DNA of 64,000 bases from DATKLL01 sp035542475 (GTDB taxonomy: Bacteria; Desulfobacterota; Syntrophia; Syntrophales; UBA2185). The notes beneath the pieces were generated by a model. It did not search any database and was not told the DNA's origin. It saw only the letters and a program-made list of their open reading frames with translations. This document shows, one piece after another, positions 54,958 through 63,105 of this stretch (position 1 is its first letter; each line of letters opens with the position of its first letter). The stretch lies in contig DATKLL010000134.1 of the NCBI GenBank assembly GCA_035542475.1, positions 4,409 through 68,408 of the forward strand. The letters run 5' to 3'. A program made the translations under genes and the position numbers.

Positions 54958-54987
54958 AAGCCTTCCGGGTGCATATATGGAAGGCTT
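54958..54987 (-). terminator. intrinsic terminator after adk
   Basis: AAGCCTTCC (54958-54966) pairs perfectly with GGAAGGCTT (54979-54987). On the minus strand the stem runs straight into TTTT-containing sequence. It lies 27 bases after the adk stop and just ahead of lepA, so it limits readthrough between them; the plus strand also has TTTTT shortly after. Confidence 0.75.
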
Positions 54988-55013
54988 CTTGAGTTTTTAA
55001 CGTTAGTCTCTGT

Positions 55014-55688
55014 CTATGTCAGCAATGCGAGGAGATTCTTGGAGACTTCTTTCACGCCGGGGCGAGAATCCACCTGAATTACTTTCACTCTCTCTTTGAA
55101 GTAATTAATCGCGGCCTGTGTACCTTTTCCTGTATCAAAGTAGATGCTGTGTCTCTTATCAATGGCCGATTCATCCTGGTCATCAGCGCGGGTTAACAAG
55201 CCCTCGCGTCCACAAACACGGCAAAACAGCTTACCGTCCTTTTCGACCGGCAGATTTTCTTTGACGTAAATATTATTCGGGTGGTTATTGTCATTGGGAC
55301 ACAACCGCCTTCCCATGATGCGCTTCTTGGCGGTATCCCTATCAATTTCTAGCTCAATAACATAATCCAGATTGATCTTTTCCTTCTGCAGGGCACTCCA
55401 GAAAGCCTCTGCCTGCGTAATATTCCGGGGGAAACCGTCCAAAAGCCACCCTTTCTTACAGTCATCATCCTTTAGACGTTTAAGGATCATCGGGATAGTG
55501 ATATCATCGGGAACCAATTCACCCCGGTCGATAAAGGACTTTGCCTTTTTCCCCAGCTCTGTTCCTTTCGCAATGTTTTCCCTGAAAATCACGCCCGTTT
55601 CCACCTGAGGTATCATGAATTTTTCGCTTACAATCGCCCCAAAAGTCCCTTTGCCGCTGCCGTTCGGTCCAAACATAATGATATTCAT
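55014..55688 (-). CDS. adk: adenylate kinase family protein
   Basis: 224 residues. Converts ATP and AMP to two ADP. The P-loop is IIMFGPNGSGKGTFGAIV (residues 3-20), a variant of the usual GPPGAGKGT. The NMP-binding region has TGVIFRENIAKGTELGKKAKSFIDRGELVPD near 37, then LLDGFPRNITQAEAF near 84. The lid has GRRLCPNDNNHPNNIYV near 126 and LFCRVCGREGLLTRADDQ near 153, which can place up to three Cys around a metal. It reads as a divergent but complete adenylate kinase; a second, standard adk may exist elsewhere. Confidence 0.88.
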   Translation of the reverse strand: MNIIMFGPNGSGKGTFGAIVSEKFMIPQVETGVIFRENIAKGTELGKKAKSFIDRGELVPDDITIPMILKRLKDDDCKKGWLLDGFPRNITQAEAFWSALQKEKINLDYVIELEIDRDTAKKRIMGRRLCPNDNNHPNNIYVKENLPVEKDGKLFCRVCGREGLLTRADDQDESAIDKRHSIYFDTGKGTQAAINYFKERVKVIQVDSRPGVKEVSKNLLALLT

Positions 55689-55810
55689 GGTATTCGACTC
55701 TCTCTCAAAAAAGTATTTTTAGCATGGCCTTCTATAATAGATTGGATGGTTTTTTACAATGAAAAATATTAATGATTATTTTATTAGAAGTACTAACCTG
55801 TGATACGCGA

Positions 55811-56026
55811 TCAATGAGATCCGCATGAGCCGCAGGATGTCGCTTTACAGGATGAACATCCTCCCGATGAAGTATTGCCGATTTTTCCGCCGAATATCGA
55901 CATCAGCTTCTCTGTCTTTTTTGATTTGCATTTAGGACAGGTGACTGCCGGGCTATCGCTGCTCGATCTGAATAGAATCTCAAAAATGTTGCTGCATTTT
56001 TTGCATTTAAATTCGTATATAGGCAT
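55811..56026 (-). CDS. FmdB-type zinc-ribbon protein
   Basis: 71 residues. MPIYEFKCKKCSNIFEIL and CPKCKSKKTEKLMSIFGG form the FmdB/CxxC-CxxC regulatory-protein ribbon with two Cys pairs. The tail (GGCSSCKATSCGSCGSH) adds more Cys and Gly. The family is widespread and of unknown function, sometimes linked to formamidase or formylmethanofuran genes, none of which are present here. It is a single gene between adk and the aminotransferase. Confidence 0.88.
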   Translation of the reverse strand: MPIYEFKCKKCSNIFEILFRSSSDSPAVTCPKCKSKKTEKLMSIFGGKIGNTSSGGCSSCKATSCGSCGSH

Positions 56027-56181
56027 AATTCTCTCTTTTGTTGGTCTTATATAGTGATTGGTCGTCCAATTGTCAAGGGTATTAAGGCAGCTCCTAGGTT
56101 GCCATATTGACGCAGCCGATACGCTGTGTTAATGACCGATAAAATGACCTGCCTGAATCAGCTTGTTAGGAGGAGTTCCCT

Positions 56182-57366
56182 ATGGCCATCTCTAATAAAG
56201 TTCGCGGATTTATTTCCCAGTCTTCCTGGATCAGGAAAATGTTTGAGGAAGGCAGCCTCTTGAAGAAGCAGTACGGGGCAGATAATGTCTTCGATTTTAG
56301 CATCGGTAATCCAAGTGTCGCACCACCGCCTGAGTTTAGGGAAGTGCTGCGTCAGGTTGCAGGTGAGGATAGTTCCGGCGTCCATGGATATATGTCGAAT
56401 GCCGGATATCCTGAGACAAGAGCAGCTGTTGCAGCTTTTCTCAGTCAGGAGCATAGAGTGCCGCTCAGCGCGGATCACGTGATTATGACCTGCGGGGCGG
56501 CGGGGGCGCTGAATATCATATGTAAAGTGCTTCTTGAGCCTGGCGATGAGGTTCTCATCCCCACGCCCTGTTTCATGGAATATCGGTTTTATGTCGATAA
56601 CGCAAGCGGTGTTGCTGTATTCGTAAAGTCAAATACGGATTTTTCTCTTGATCTTGAAGCGATGCGCGATGCTATTACGGAAAGGACAAAGATAATCCTT
56701 ATCAATTCACCTAATAATCCAACAGGTAAAGTGTACGACAGGGCATTGATACGAGGGCTGGCCGAACTCCTGGAGGATAAGGAGAGGACATACGGAAGGG
56801 ATATTTACCTCGTCTCGGATGAACCGTACAGGGAAATCGTCTATGACGGTGTTAGGGTTCCAAGCATCCTCGCGGCTTACAGAAACAGCATAATTGCCTC
56901 TTCCTATTCAAAGAGCCTTTCGCTCGCAGGTGAACGGATCGGCTATCTGGCTGTTAGTCCAGCAGTGTCCGATATTGAAGAGGTTATGAGCGGGCTTATT
57001 CTCTACAACAGAACCCTTGGTTTCGTCAATGCCCCCGCCTTGATGCAGCGGGTTATTGCAAAAATACAGGGCACGACGGTTGATGTGAGGGAATATAGAA
57101 GAAAGAGAGAACTTCTATGTGACGGTCTTTTATCCATCGGATACGAATTTCTAAAGCCCGATGGGACCTTCTACCTCTTTCCCAGGACTCCGATAGATAA
57201 TGATATCGAATTTGTTAAGGCCCTGACGAAGAGAAGAATCCTGACCGTGCCGGGCAGCGGATTCGGATGGCCGGGCAATTTCCGGATCGCATTTTGTGTG
57301 GATGATGCGACAATTGTTAATTCGATGAAAGGTTTTGAAGAGGCATTCAAGGAATATCGTCAGTAG
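56182..57366 (+). CDS. pyridoxal-phosphate aminotransferase, aspartate-aminotransferase class
   Basis: 394 residues of fold-type I aminotransferases. VFDFSIGNPSVAPPPEF near residue 36 binds substrate. ITCGAAGALNIICKVLLEPGDEVLIPTPCFMEY near 94 contains the PLP phosphate-binding region. LINSPNNPTGKVYDRAL near 174 and VSDEPYREIVYDG near 213 supply conserved Asn, Asp and Tyr. The Schiff-base Lys is in ASSYSKSLSLAGERIGYL near 242, and FRIAFCVDD near the end carries the carboxylate Arg. Substrate cannot be fixed from motifs. AGGAGG lies ahead of the ATG. It converges with acylphosphatase with overlapping ends. Confidence 0.92.
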   Translation: MAISNKVRGFISQSSWIRKMFEEGSLLKKQYGADNVFDFSIGNPSVAPPPEFREVLRQVAGEDSSGVHGYMSNAGYPETRAAVAAFLSQEHRVPLSADHVIMTCGAAGALNIICKVLLEPGDEVLIPTPCFMEYRFYVDNASGVAVFVKSNTDFSLDLEAMRDAITERTKIILINSPNNPTGKVYDRALIRGLAELLEDKERTYGRDIYLVSDEPYREIVYDGVRVPSILAAYRNSIIASSYSKSLSLAGERIGYLAVSPAVSDIEEVMSGLILYNRTLGFVNAPALMQRVIAKIQGTTVDVREYRRKRELLCDGLLSIGYEFLKPDGTFYLFPRTPIDNDIEFVKALTKRRILTVPGSGFGWPGNFRIAFCVDDATIVNSMKGFEEAFKEYRQ

Positions 57367-57632
57367 GTGATGCGGAAATCCCGGAATTCGCCGGTATGGG
57401 GTTCTTCGGAAACATCAACTTTAGTGACAATCGCATGCGGCGGGCCTTTCTTGCACCATTCCAGCATCGTCTTGACATTCTTATCTTCACCTTCAAAGAC
57501 GGCTTCAACACTGCCATCGTGGAGATTCCTGACCCAGCCGTTCAGCTTCAGAGCCAGGGCGGTCTCCCTGGTATACGCCCGGAAAAAAACACCCTGAACC
57601 CTGCCGGTAATGATAACGTGCATCCGCTTCAT
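57360..57632 (-). CDS. acyP: acylphosphatase
   Basis: 90 residues, the normal size of this small enzyme that hydrolyses carboxyl-phosphate bonds. GRVQGVFFRAYTRETALALKLNGWVRNLHDGSVEAVFEGE (about residues 11-50) holds the catalytic Arg in the VFFRAYT loop and the conserved Asn in WVRN. It starts five bases after ligA ends, on the same strand. Its 3' end overlaps the aminotransferase stop on the other strand. Confidence 0.95.
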   Translation of the reverse strand: MKRMHVIITGRVQGVFFRAYTRETALALKLNGWVRNLHDGSVEAVFEGEDKNVKTMLEWCKKGPPHAIVTKVDVSEEPHTGEFRDFRITY

Positions 57633-57636
57633 CTTT

Positions 57637-59652
57637 TCACTTTCTGCCGATAAGTTTCAAAAATTCTTCTTCATTGATAATTTTAATACCCGAGGTCCTT
57701 GCCTTCTCCAGCTTTGAGCCGGGCGATTCACCGGCGACTACGTAATCGGTCGTCTTTGTGACCGACTCCGTGGCGGAAGCACCGAGGGATTCAATAATCC
57801 CTTTCGCTTCGCTTCTTGTCAGTCTGCTGAGCGTTCCCGTAAAAACAAAGGATTTCGCGGCCAGAGGCGCATCTTTAGGACGAGCTTTTTCTACAGGCTT
57901 GATACCGGCCCTCTTGAATTTTTCAATCACTTTTATATTGGATTGTTCACTGAAAAATCTGCTGATGCTGCCGGCTACCTCCGGACCAATATCTTTAATG
58001 GCCAGAAGGTCATCTTCCGTAGACTCCATGAGCCTGTCCAGTGTCATGAAGAACTTGGCAAGGACCATCGCCATATGCTCTCCCACATGCCTGATTCCCA
58101 GAGCATAGAGGAACTTCTCCAGAGGCGGAGACTTTGACAGTGCTATGGCGGCCAGAAGGTTATTCGCCGATTTGTCTGCCATCCTCTCAAGAGTGAGCAG
58201 CTTATCCTTTGTAAGGAAATAGAGATCAGCCGGGTCTTTTATCATATTTGTATCCACCAACTGAGAGACCAGCTTATCGCCGAGCCCCTCGATGTCCAAA
58301 CCGCCGCGGGATGCAAAGTGTGTTATATGACCCTTAATTTGTGCAGGGCATGCTATATTGATGCAACGGTGGGCGGCCTCACCTTCCAAGCGGACAATCT
58401 CTGATTTACATTCAGGGCAAACGGCGGGCATTTTAAATTTATTTTTTCTGCCGGTCATCTTTGGCTCAACAACCTTTATCACCTCCGGGATTACATCCCC
58501 GGCTCTCTGTATCAAGACCTTATCTCCTTCGCGGATGTCCTTCTTTTTAATCTCATCCTGGTTATGGAGCGTTGCCCTTCTAACAGTGACACCACCCACG
58601 TTGACAGGTTTTAAAATGGCAACCGGCGTCAATACACCGGTTCGACCGACCTGAACATCAATTCTTTCGATTACAGTAGTTGCTTGAGTGGCAGCAAATT
58701 TACATGCAATGGCCCACCGCGGGCTTCTTGAAACGAATCCCAAACGCCCTTGTATCGCAAGATCGTCTACTTTGATCACGACACCATCGATTTCGTAGGG
58801 AAGATCCTTTCTCAAGTCATTAATGTGATGGTAGTACTCTATGCATTCATGAATGTCTTTAGCCTGTTTAATATAGGGATTAACTCTGAATCCCCATTGG
58901 GAAAGGGTCTGCAGGACATCCCAGTGACTATTAAAGGTATGTCCGGTGACTAAGCCGATGCCATAGCAGAAGATGTCCAGAGGTCTCTTGGAGGTGATTT
59001 TTGAATCGAGTTGTCGTAGCGACCCTGCGGCTGCGTTGCGGGGGTTGGCAAAGGACGGTTCGCCTTCCTTTAACCTGTGGCTGTTCAGTTTCTTAAATGC
59101 ATTGATCTCAATGTATACTTCTCCCCTGATTTCAATCCTCTCAGGGACGGGGAGAACTTTGTTCTTCATCATCTGCAATGGAATAGTAAAAATGGTTTTG
59201 AGATTATTGGTAATGTCCTCACCGACTGTCCCATCGCCTCGCGTTGCTCCGACAGTAAAGACCCCATTTTCGTAGATAAGATTAACTGCCGTGCCGTCCA
59301 TTTTAGGTTCAGCTACAAAGGTAATATTTTCGTGCGTACCGAGAAAACGTTTAATGCGCTCACCAAAGTCTTGAATATCATGTTCCGTAAAGGCATTCGC
59401 GAGGCTGAGCATAGGGGTGAGGTGCGAGACAGTGCTGAATTTTTCCAGTGGCGCAGCCCCGACGCGCTGCGTGGGAGAATCGGAGACATCAATTTCCGGA
59501 AATTGCGCCTCCAGATCGATCAATTCCTTCATGAGGCGGTCATACTCAATGTCGGATATCTCAGGGTCATCAAGTTGGTAGTAGCGCTGGTTGTGGTAAT
59601 TGATTAACCCTCTGAGTTCTTCAATCCTCTTAATAGCGGTTCTGGTGTCCAT
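57637..59652 (-). CDS. ligA: NAD-dependent DNA ligase LigA
   Basis: 671 residues. Seals nicks in replication and repair using NAD. The Ia domain with YHNQRYYQLDDPEISDIEYD near residue 19 binds NMN. The adenylated Lys is Lys117 in AEPKMDGTAVNLIYENG. The OB fold, the zinc finger (CPECKSEIVRLEGEAAHRC near 410, then CINIACPAQIKGHITHFASRGGLDIEGLG), the HhH region and a C-terminal BRCT domain (SFVFTGTLSRLTRSEAKGIIESLG near 600) all follow. Full length, with acylphosphatase downstream. Confidence 0.98.
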   Translation of the reverse strand: MDTRTAIKRIEELRGLINYHNQRYYQLDDPEISDIEYDRLMKELIDLEAQFPEIDVSDSPTQRVGAAPLEKFSTVSHLTPMLSLANAFTEHDIQDFGERIKRFLGTHENITFVAEPKMDGTAVNLIYENGVFTVGATRGDGTVGEDITNNLKTIFTIPLQMMKNKVLPVPERIEIRGEVYIEINAFKKLNSHRLKEGEPSFANPRNAAAGSLRQLDSKITSKRPLDIFCYGIGLVTGHTFNSHWDVLQTLSQWGFRVNPYIKQAKDIHECIEYYHHINDLRKDLPYEIDGVVIKVDDLAIQGRLGFVSRSPRWAIACKFAATQATTVIERIDVQVGRTGVLTPVAILKPVNVGGVTVRRATLHNQDEIKKKDIREGDKVLIQRAGDVIPEVIKVVEPKMTGRKNKFKMPAVCPECKSEIVRLEGEAAHRCINIACPAQIKGHITHFASRGGLDIEGLGDKLVSQLVDTNMIKDPADLYFLTKDKLLTLERMADKSANNLLAAIALSKSPPLEKFLYALGIRHVGEHMAMVLAKFFMTLDRLMESTEDDLLAIKDIGPEVAGSISRFFSEQSNIKVIEKFKRAGIKPVEKARPKDAPLAAKSFVFTGTLSRLTRSEAKGIIESLGASATESVTKTTDYVVAGESPGSKLEKARTSGIKIINEEEFLKLIGRK

Positions 59653-59659
59653 CTGAATT

Positions 59660-59929
59660 TTATTTGACCAGCTTTAGGTTTGGCTTAACTTTGGACGGTT
59701 TTACAGGTTTATCCTGTTTTTTCTGAAGATTAAGGATATTTTCATTGAATATGTGATTCTTTACTCTCACAGAATTGATGATGAAAAAAATAATAACTGA
59801 TTTTTCCCATTCCTTCGTTGTATCGAAATTCTCCATTTTTTCCTTATATTTATCCCATAAGTCGGCAAGGGATGCCTCATCAAGATTAAGGATGGTTTCT
59901 GCCAACTTGTCCAGAGCGGATTCAAGCAC
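59660..59929 (-). CDS. small protein of unknown function
   Basis: About 89 residues if it starts at the GTG at 59929, which has AGGAG nine bases ahead; a longer reading from a TTG at 60028 lacks a site. The sequence is helical and charged (VLESALDKLAETILNLDEASLADLWDKYKEKM near the start, WEKSVIIFFIINSVRVKNHIFNENIL in the middle) and ends in a basic Lys/Pro tail (KPSKVKPNLKLVK). I recognise no family. It lies seven bases upstream of ligA on the same strand and probably shares its transcript. Confidence 0.65.
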   Translation of the reverse strand: MLESALDKLAETILNLDEASLADLWDKYKEKMENFDTTKEWEKSVIIFFIINSVRVKNHIFNENILNLQKKQDKPVKPSKVKPNLKLVK

Positions 59930-60396
59930 TGTAATCGGCTCCTTTCTGTCGATTTTAATCAAATAGTATAAAAAATGAATGGATAAAGTCAAATTAAAAG
60001 CGCCCTTTTTTCCTTTGATACACCGCAAACAAGATCAGAATTTAAAAAGCAACTATTAAAATTATTAATATACTAGTTTTCCCCTAGTATAAATACAAAG
60101 ATAAACTAGTATTGTGTGTCTTTTAAAAATAGAATTAGAATACAAAAAGTTTAACATATTTCAAATTTATCATTGATTGATGGTTTTAATAGAGGATTTC
60201 ATAATGTAAACCTCATTCATATCATGTCAGAAATGGGCTTTTGATTTTTTAGTATTTGCTAAGTTCTGGACAGTCGAACAATAATGTAGAATTAAAGAAA
60301 TATTATCTTCTTAAATATATGCACCGCAACGACGAGAGAGTAACAAGAAGAAGGTAAAGAGGGAAAGGGTATACTGTTTAATTATTAGGTAAATTC
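59930..60396. other. AT-rich intergenic region with an inverted repeat
   Basis: 467 bases between the small gene (minus) and a response regulator (plus). It contains the ATACTAG-type inverted repeat described separately. No RNA gene or credible coding frame is visible, apart from a poorly supported upstream extension of the small protein. Confidence 0.5.
60069..60112. repeat. inverted repeat TATACTAG/CTAGTATA plus a direct copy
   Basis: TATACTAG (60069-60076) and CTAGTATA (60084-60091) form an eight-pair stem with a TTTTCCC loop. A further ACTAGTAT copy is at 60105-60112. The same ACTAGTAT octamer also appears near 63098, just past the last gene. It could be an operator or a weak terminator; no regulator is known. 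Confidence 0.4.
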
Positions 60397-60822
60397 ATGC
60401 ATAACAAAATTATGCTCCTTGTCGAAGACGATTTCGGTTGTGTTGAACTAACAAGACATGCCTTAGAAAAAAACCACATTATCAAAAATCTTGTGATTGC
60501 TCAGGACGGACAGAATTTTGGCACGCGGTCGGATGCCAATAGTGATATCCCTAATTTGTCGGCTGTCGTTCTGCTAGATTTACAGCTGCCGGGGGCAGAT
60601 GGCCTAGAGATTTTGAGACGCATACGTACGGATGATATGACGAAGATGCTGCCCGTCATGATCTTTACTTCTTCAACAGACAAACGGGACATGGCAAAAT
60701 GTTACGACCTGGGTGCCAACAGTTACATTTGAAAGCCTTACGATCCTAAACAATTTGCTGATGCTGTTGGACAGCTCGGCTTTTATTGGTTCATGCTGAA
60801 CGAGTTTCCTATGGTGGGATGA
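60397..60822 (+). CDS. CheY/Rcp1-like response regulator with an in-frame UGA
   Basis: A stand-alone receiver. The first 111 residues carry acidic Asp11-Asp12 (LLVEDDFG), phosphoacceptor Asp61 (VVLLDLQLPGADGLEIL), Thr91 (MIFTSSTD) and GANSYI. A TGA at 60730-60732 then falls exactly one codon before the conserved Lys-Pro. The frame stays open for 29 more codons (KPYDPKQFADAVGQLGFYWFMLNE) to a TGA at 60822, giving the normal family length of about 141. Relatives usually have Val, Arg or Thr at the interrupted position, so CGA to TGA is the simplest origin. A hairpin resembling a bacterial SECIS follows the UGA. It may be a nonsense allele, a base error, or selenocysteine readthrough. It is followed eight bases later by a REC-PAS-LuxR gene. 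Confidence 0.7.
60757..60780 (+). other. SECIS-like hairpin inside the response-regulator frame
   Basis: GCTGA (60757-60761), a bulged T (60762) and GCTGT (60763-60767) pair with ACAGC (60771-60775) and TCGGC (60776-60780) around the loop TGG. That makes ten pairs, one of them G-T. The loop begins about 36 bases after the in-frame TGA, at the far end of the usual bacterial range. A bulged U below the apical stem and a G in the loop are SECIS features. The same bases encode conserved residues, so chance is possible. Confidence 0.3.
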
Positions 60823-60829
60823 AAAAGGT

Positions 60830-62437
60830 ATGGCTGCTCCGCTACGTGTTTTGATCATTGAAGACTCTGAGAGTGACGCGGGTCTGATTATTCATGATCT
60901 GGAACGTGCCGGTTATGCGCCCATTCATGAAAGGGTAGCAACCGACGTAGAAACGAAAGAAGCGCTGCAAAAGCAAAGCTGGGATATTGTTATTGCAGAT
61001 TACAATATGCCACAGTTCAATGCCCTTGCAGCTTTAAGAATCGTGCAGGAAAGTGGTCGTGATATTCCGTTCATTGTGCTTTCGGGTACTATGGGAGAAG
61101 AAACTGCCGTGGCAATGATGAAGGCAGGTGCGCATGATTATGTAATGAAGGACAATCGAGCGCGTCTGATTCCCGCTGTGCAGCGTGAGTTAAGTGAGGT
61201 GGGTATACGCCGGATGTGCAGATATGCAGAGGAGGCGCTTCGTCACAGCGAAGAACGTTACCGGGCTTTGTATAATGATAATCCTTCCATGTATTTTACT
61301 ATTGATGGAGAAGGCAAGGTGCTGTCCGTCAATAAGTGTGGCGCTGAACAGCTCGGGTATAGCGCTGAAGAATTGGTGGGACTGCCGGTTCTGATTGTTT
61401 TCCACCCCGATGACAGAGAGGCTGTCGAGAAACAATTTGCGATGTGCATGCAAAATCCGATGAAAGTGGCAACCTGGGAGTTTCGCAAAGTGCGCAAGGA
61501 CGGGAATATAATGTGGGTAAAGGAGGCGGCACGAGCCGTGCAAGATCAACACGGCAATTCCATGGTCCTCATCGTTTGTGAAGATATCACTGAGCGTAAG
61601 CAAGCGGAGGAGGCTTTAAGGGAATCTGAAGAAAGATACAGAAGCGTCGTCGATCATATAGGAATTGGCATATCTCTGTTAAACCCGGAAATGGAGATAT
61701 TGACTCTGAACAAGCAGATGGAAAAATGGTTTCCGCTTGCCGATATTTCAAAGAAGCTCAAGTGTTATGAAATTCCTGCCTGCAAAAATCCGCCGCCAGG
61801 AGCTATTTGTCCACATTGCCCTGTGTACAAGACCTTTCAATACGGGCTTGTCCACGAGAATGTTATAGAAACGACTGTAGGAAAGGACATCAGGAATTAC
61901 AGGATCATCTCATCTCCTGTTAAGGACAAACAGGGCAATGTTATTGCGGCAATAAAGATGGTCGATGACATTACAGAGAACAAAAAGGTACTGGAGGCGC
62001 TGGAGGTCAAGTCACGTCATCTTGAAGATCTCAATACCACCCTGAGAGTTTTGCTGAATGACAGAAACAAGGACAAGGCAGAACTGGGCACATGGATACT
62101 TGCAAACGTAGAAAACCTCGTCATACCCTACGTAGAAAAGTTGAAGAATATTGGTTTAGACGCAAAAGCTGTGTCCCTTGTAACCATACTCGAGAAAAAT
62201 CTGAAAGAAATTACATCTTCATTTTCGCAGAGATTATCCTCTAAATACCTGAGCCTTACTTCGAGGCAAATTCAAATAGCTAATCTTGTCAAGGAGGGGA
62301 AGACCAGTAAAGAGATATCGGACATGCTTAATATCTCCGAAAAGACAGTTGATTTTCACAGGAAGAATATTAGAAGTAAATTGGGTATTCAGGATAAAAC
62401 AAAAAATCTTATGACCTATCTTTTAGAGTTGGATTAA
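60830..62437 (+). CDS. REC-PAS-PAS-LuxR response regulator
   Basis: 535 residues. A receiver (1-125) has acidic Glu11-Asp12, phosphoacceptor Asp57 (VIADYNMP), FIVLSGTMGEETA, and Lys in DYVMKDN. Two PAS domains follow (about 145-265 and 270-385); the second has a Cys-rich insert CYEIPACKNPPPGAICPHCP that could bind metal or heme. A helical region (LGTWILANVENLVIPYVEKL near 425) and a LuxR-type helix-turn-helix (LTSRQIQIANLVKEGKTSKEISDMLNISEKTVDFHRKNIRSKLG) complete it. It should bind DNA. The last 130 residues closely match the end of the gene at 63106. It starts eight bases after the upstream receiver gene, so the two are probably co-expressed. Confidence 0.88.
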   Translation: MAAPLRVLIIEDSESDAGLIIHDLERAGYAPIHERVATDVETKEALQKQSWDIVIADYNMPQFNALAALRIVQESGRDIPFIVLSGTMGEETAVAMMKAGAHDYVMKDNRARLIPAVQRELSEVGIRRMCRYAEEALRHSEERYRALYNDNPSMYFTIDGEGKVLSVNKCGAEQLGYSAEELVGLPVLIVFHPDDREAVEKQFAMCMQNPMKVATWEFRKVRKDGNIMWVKEAARAVQDQHGNSMVLIVCEDITERKQAEEALRESEERYRSVVDHIGIGISLLNPEMEILTLNKQMEKWFPLADISKKLKCYEIPACKNPPPGAICPHCPVYKTFQYGLVHENVIETTVGKDIRNYRIISSPVKDKQGNVIAAIKMVDDITENKKVLEALEVKSRHLEDLNTTLRVLLNDRNKDKAELGTWILANVENLVIPYVEKLKNIGLDAKAVSLVTILEKNLKEITSSFSQRLSSKYLSLTSRQIQIANLVKEGKTSKEISDMLNISEKTVDFHRKNIRSKLGIQDKTKNLMTYLLELD

Positions 62438-62519
62438 TACGAAGTTTATCATCACCTACCTAAAAGTATGTCGTTTGGTTTTATAAATAGGTGGAAAATG
62501 AACGTAATGGTAAATCGTA

Positions 62520-62933
62520 ATGATCACTGAGAGTGAAAAAAAAATATTGGTCGTAGATAACGAAGTTTGCATACTGGAGATGTTAACAGATGTCTTTAGC
62601 TCGGCAGGCTATACAGTACGAACTGCTAAGAATGCCAAAGAAGCATTCGACATCCTTAAAGCAGAAAATATAAAGGTGGTGTTTATTGACCTCGACCTTC
62701 CCGGCACAAATGGCATAGATGTATGCAAGACCATAAGGAAAGACAATCAAATGAGTATAATTAACGCATTTACCGGATTTGCCACTGCCTATGGTCTTAT
62801 GGAGTGTCGTGCGGCTGGATTCGATGACTTTTTTGTAAAGCCGTCCGGGGTTAGATTGCTCTTAAAGGCAGCGGAAGATGCATTCGCGAAAATCAAAAGA
62901 TGGGAATTTGCCGGTAAGGAGAATACAAAATAA
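62520..62933 (+). CDS. stand-alone response regulator
   Basis: 137 residues, one receiver domain without an output domain. ILVVDNEVCILEML holds the acidic site, with Asp-Asn instead of Asp-Asp. The phosphoacceptor is in VVFIDLDLPGTNGIDVC near residue 56, the Thr is in NAFTGFATA near 84, and the Lys-Pro is in DDFFVKPSG near 102. It is 82 bases downstream of the REC-PAS-LuxR gene on the same strand and may relay phosphate within this cluster. A GC-rich hairpin follows its stop. Confidence 0.85.
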   Translation: MITESEKKILVVDNEVCILEMLTDVFSSAGYTVRTAKNAKEAFDILKAENIKVVFIDLDLPGTNGIDVCKTIRKDNQMSIINAFTGFATAYGLMECRAAGFDDFFVKPSGVRLLLKAAEDAFAKIKRWEFAGKENTK

Positions 62934-62957
62934 AAAAATAAAATAATCAAAATTTGT

Positions 62958-62984
62958 TTCCCTCCCCCACGGTGGAGGAGGGAA
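62958..62984 (+). terminator. GC-rich hairpin after the response regulator
   Basis: TTCCCTCC (62958-62965) pairs with GGAGGGAA (62977-62984), with CCA/TGG inside after one mismatch. It lies 24 bases past the stop at 62933, between convergent genes. No T run follows on the plus strand, so it may instead be a dispersed repeat element; checking for further copies would need the genome. Confidence 0.4.
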
Positions 62985-63105
62985 TGGGGACTGACATTCA
63001 CATTCCGTGGCCTTCCTTAGAACATGAATAGTTATAAACTAATTAATCTTTAATGAACTTACAATCATAGTTGATATGGTGAAATATACTGGCTATTTAC
63101 TAGTA

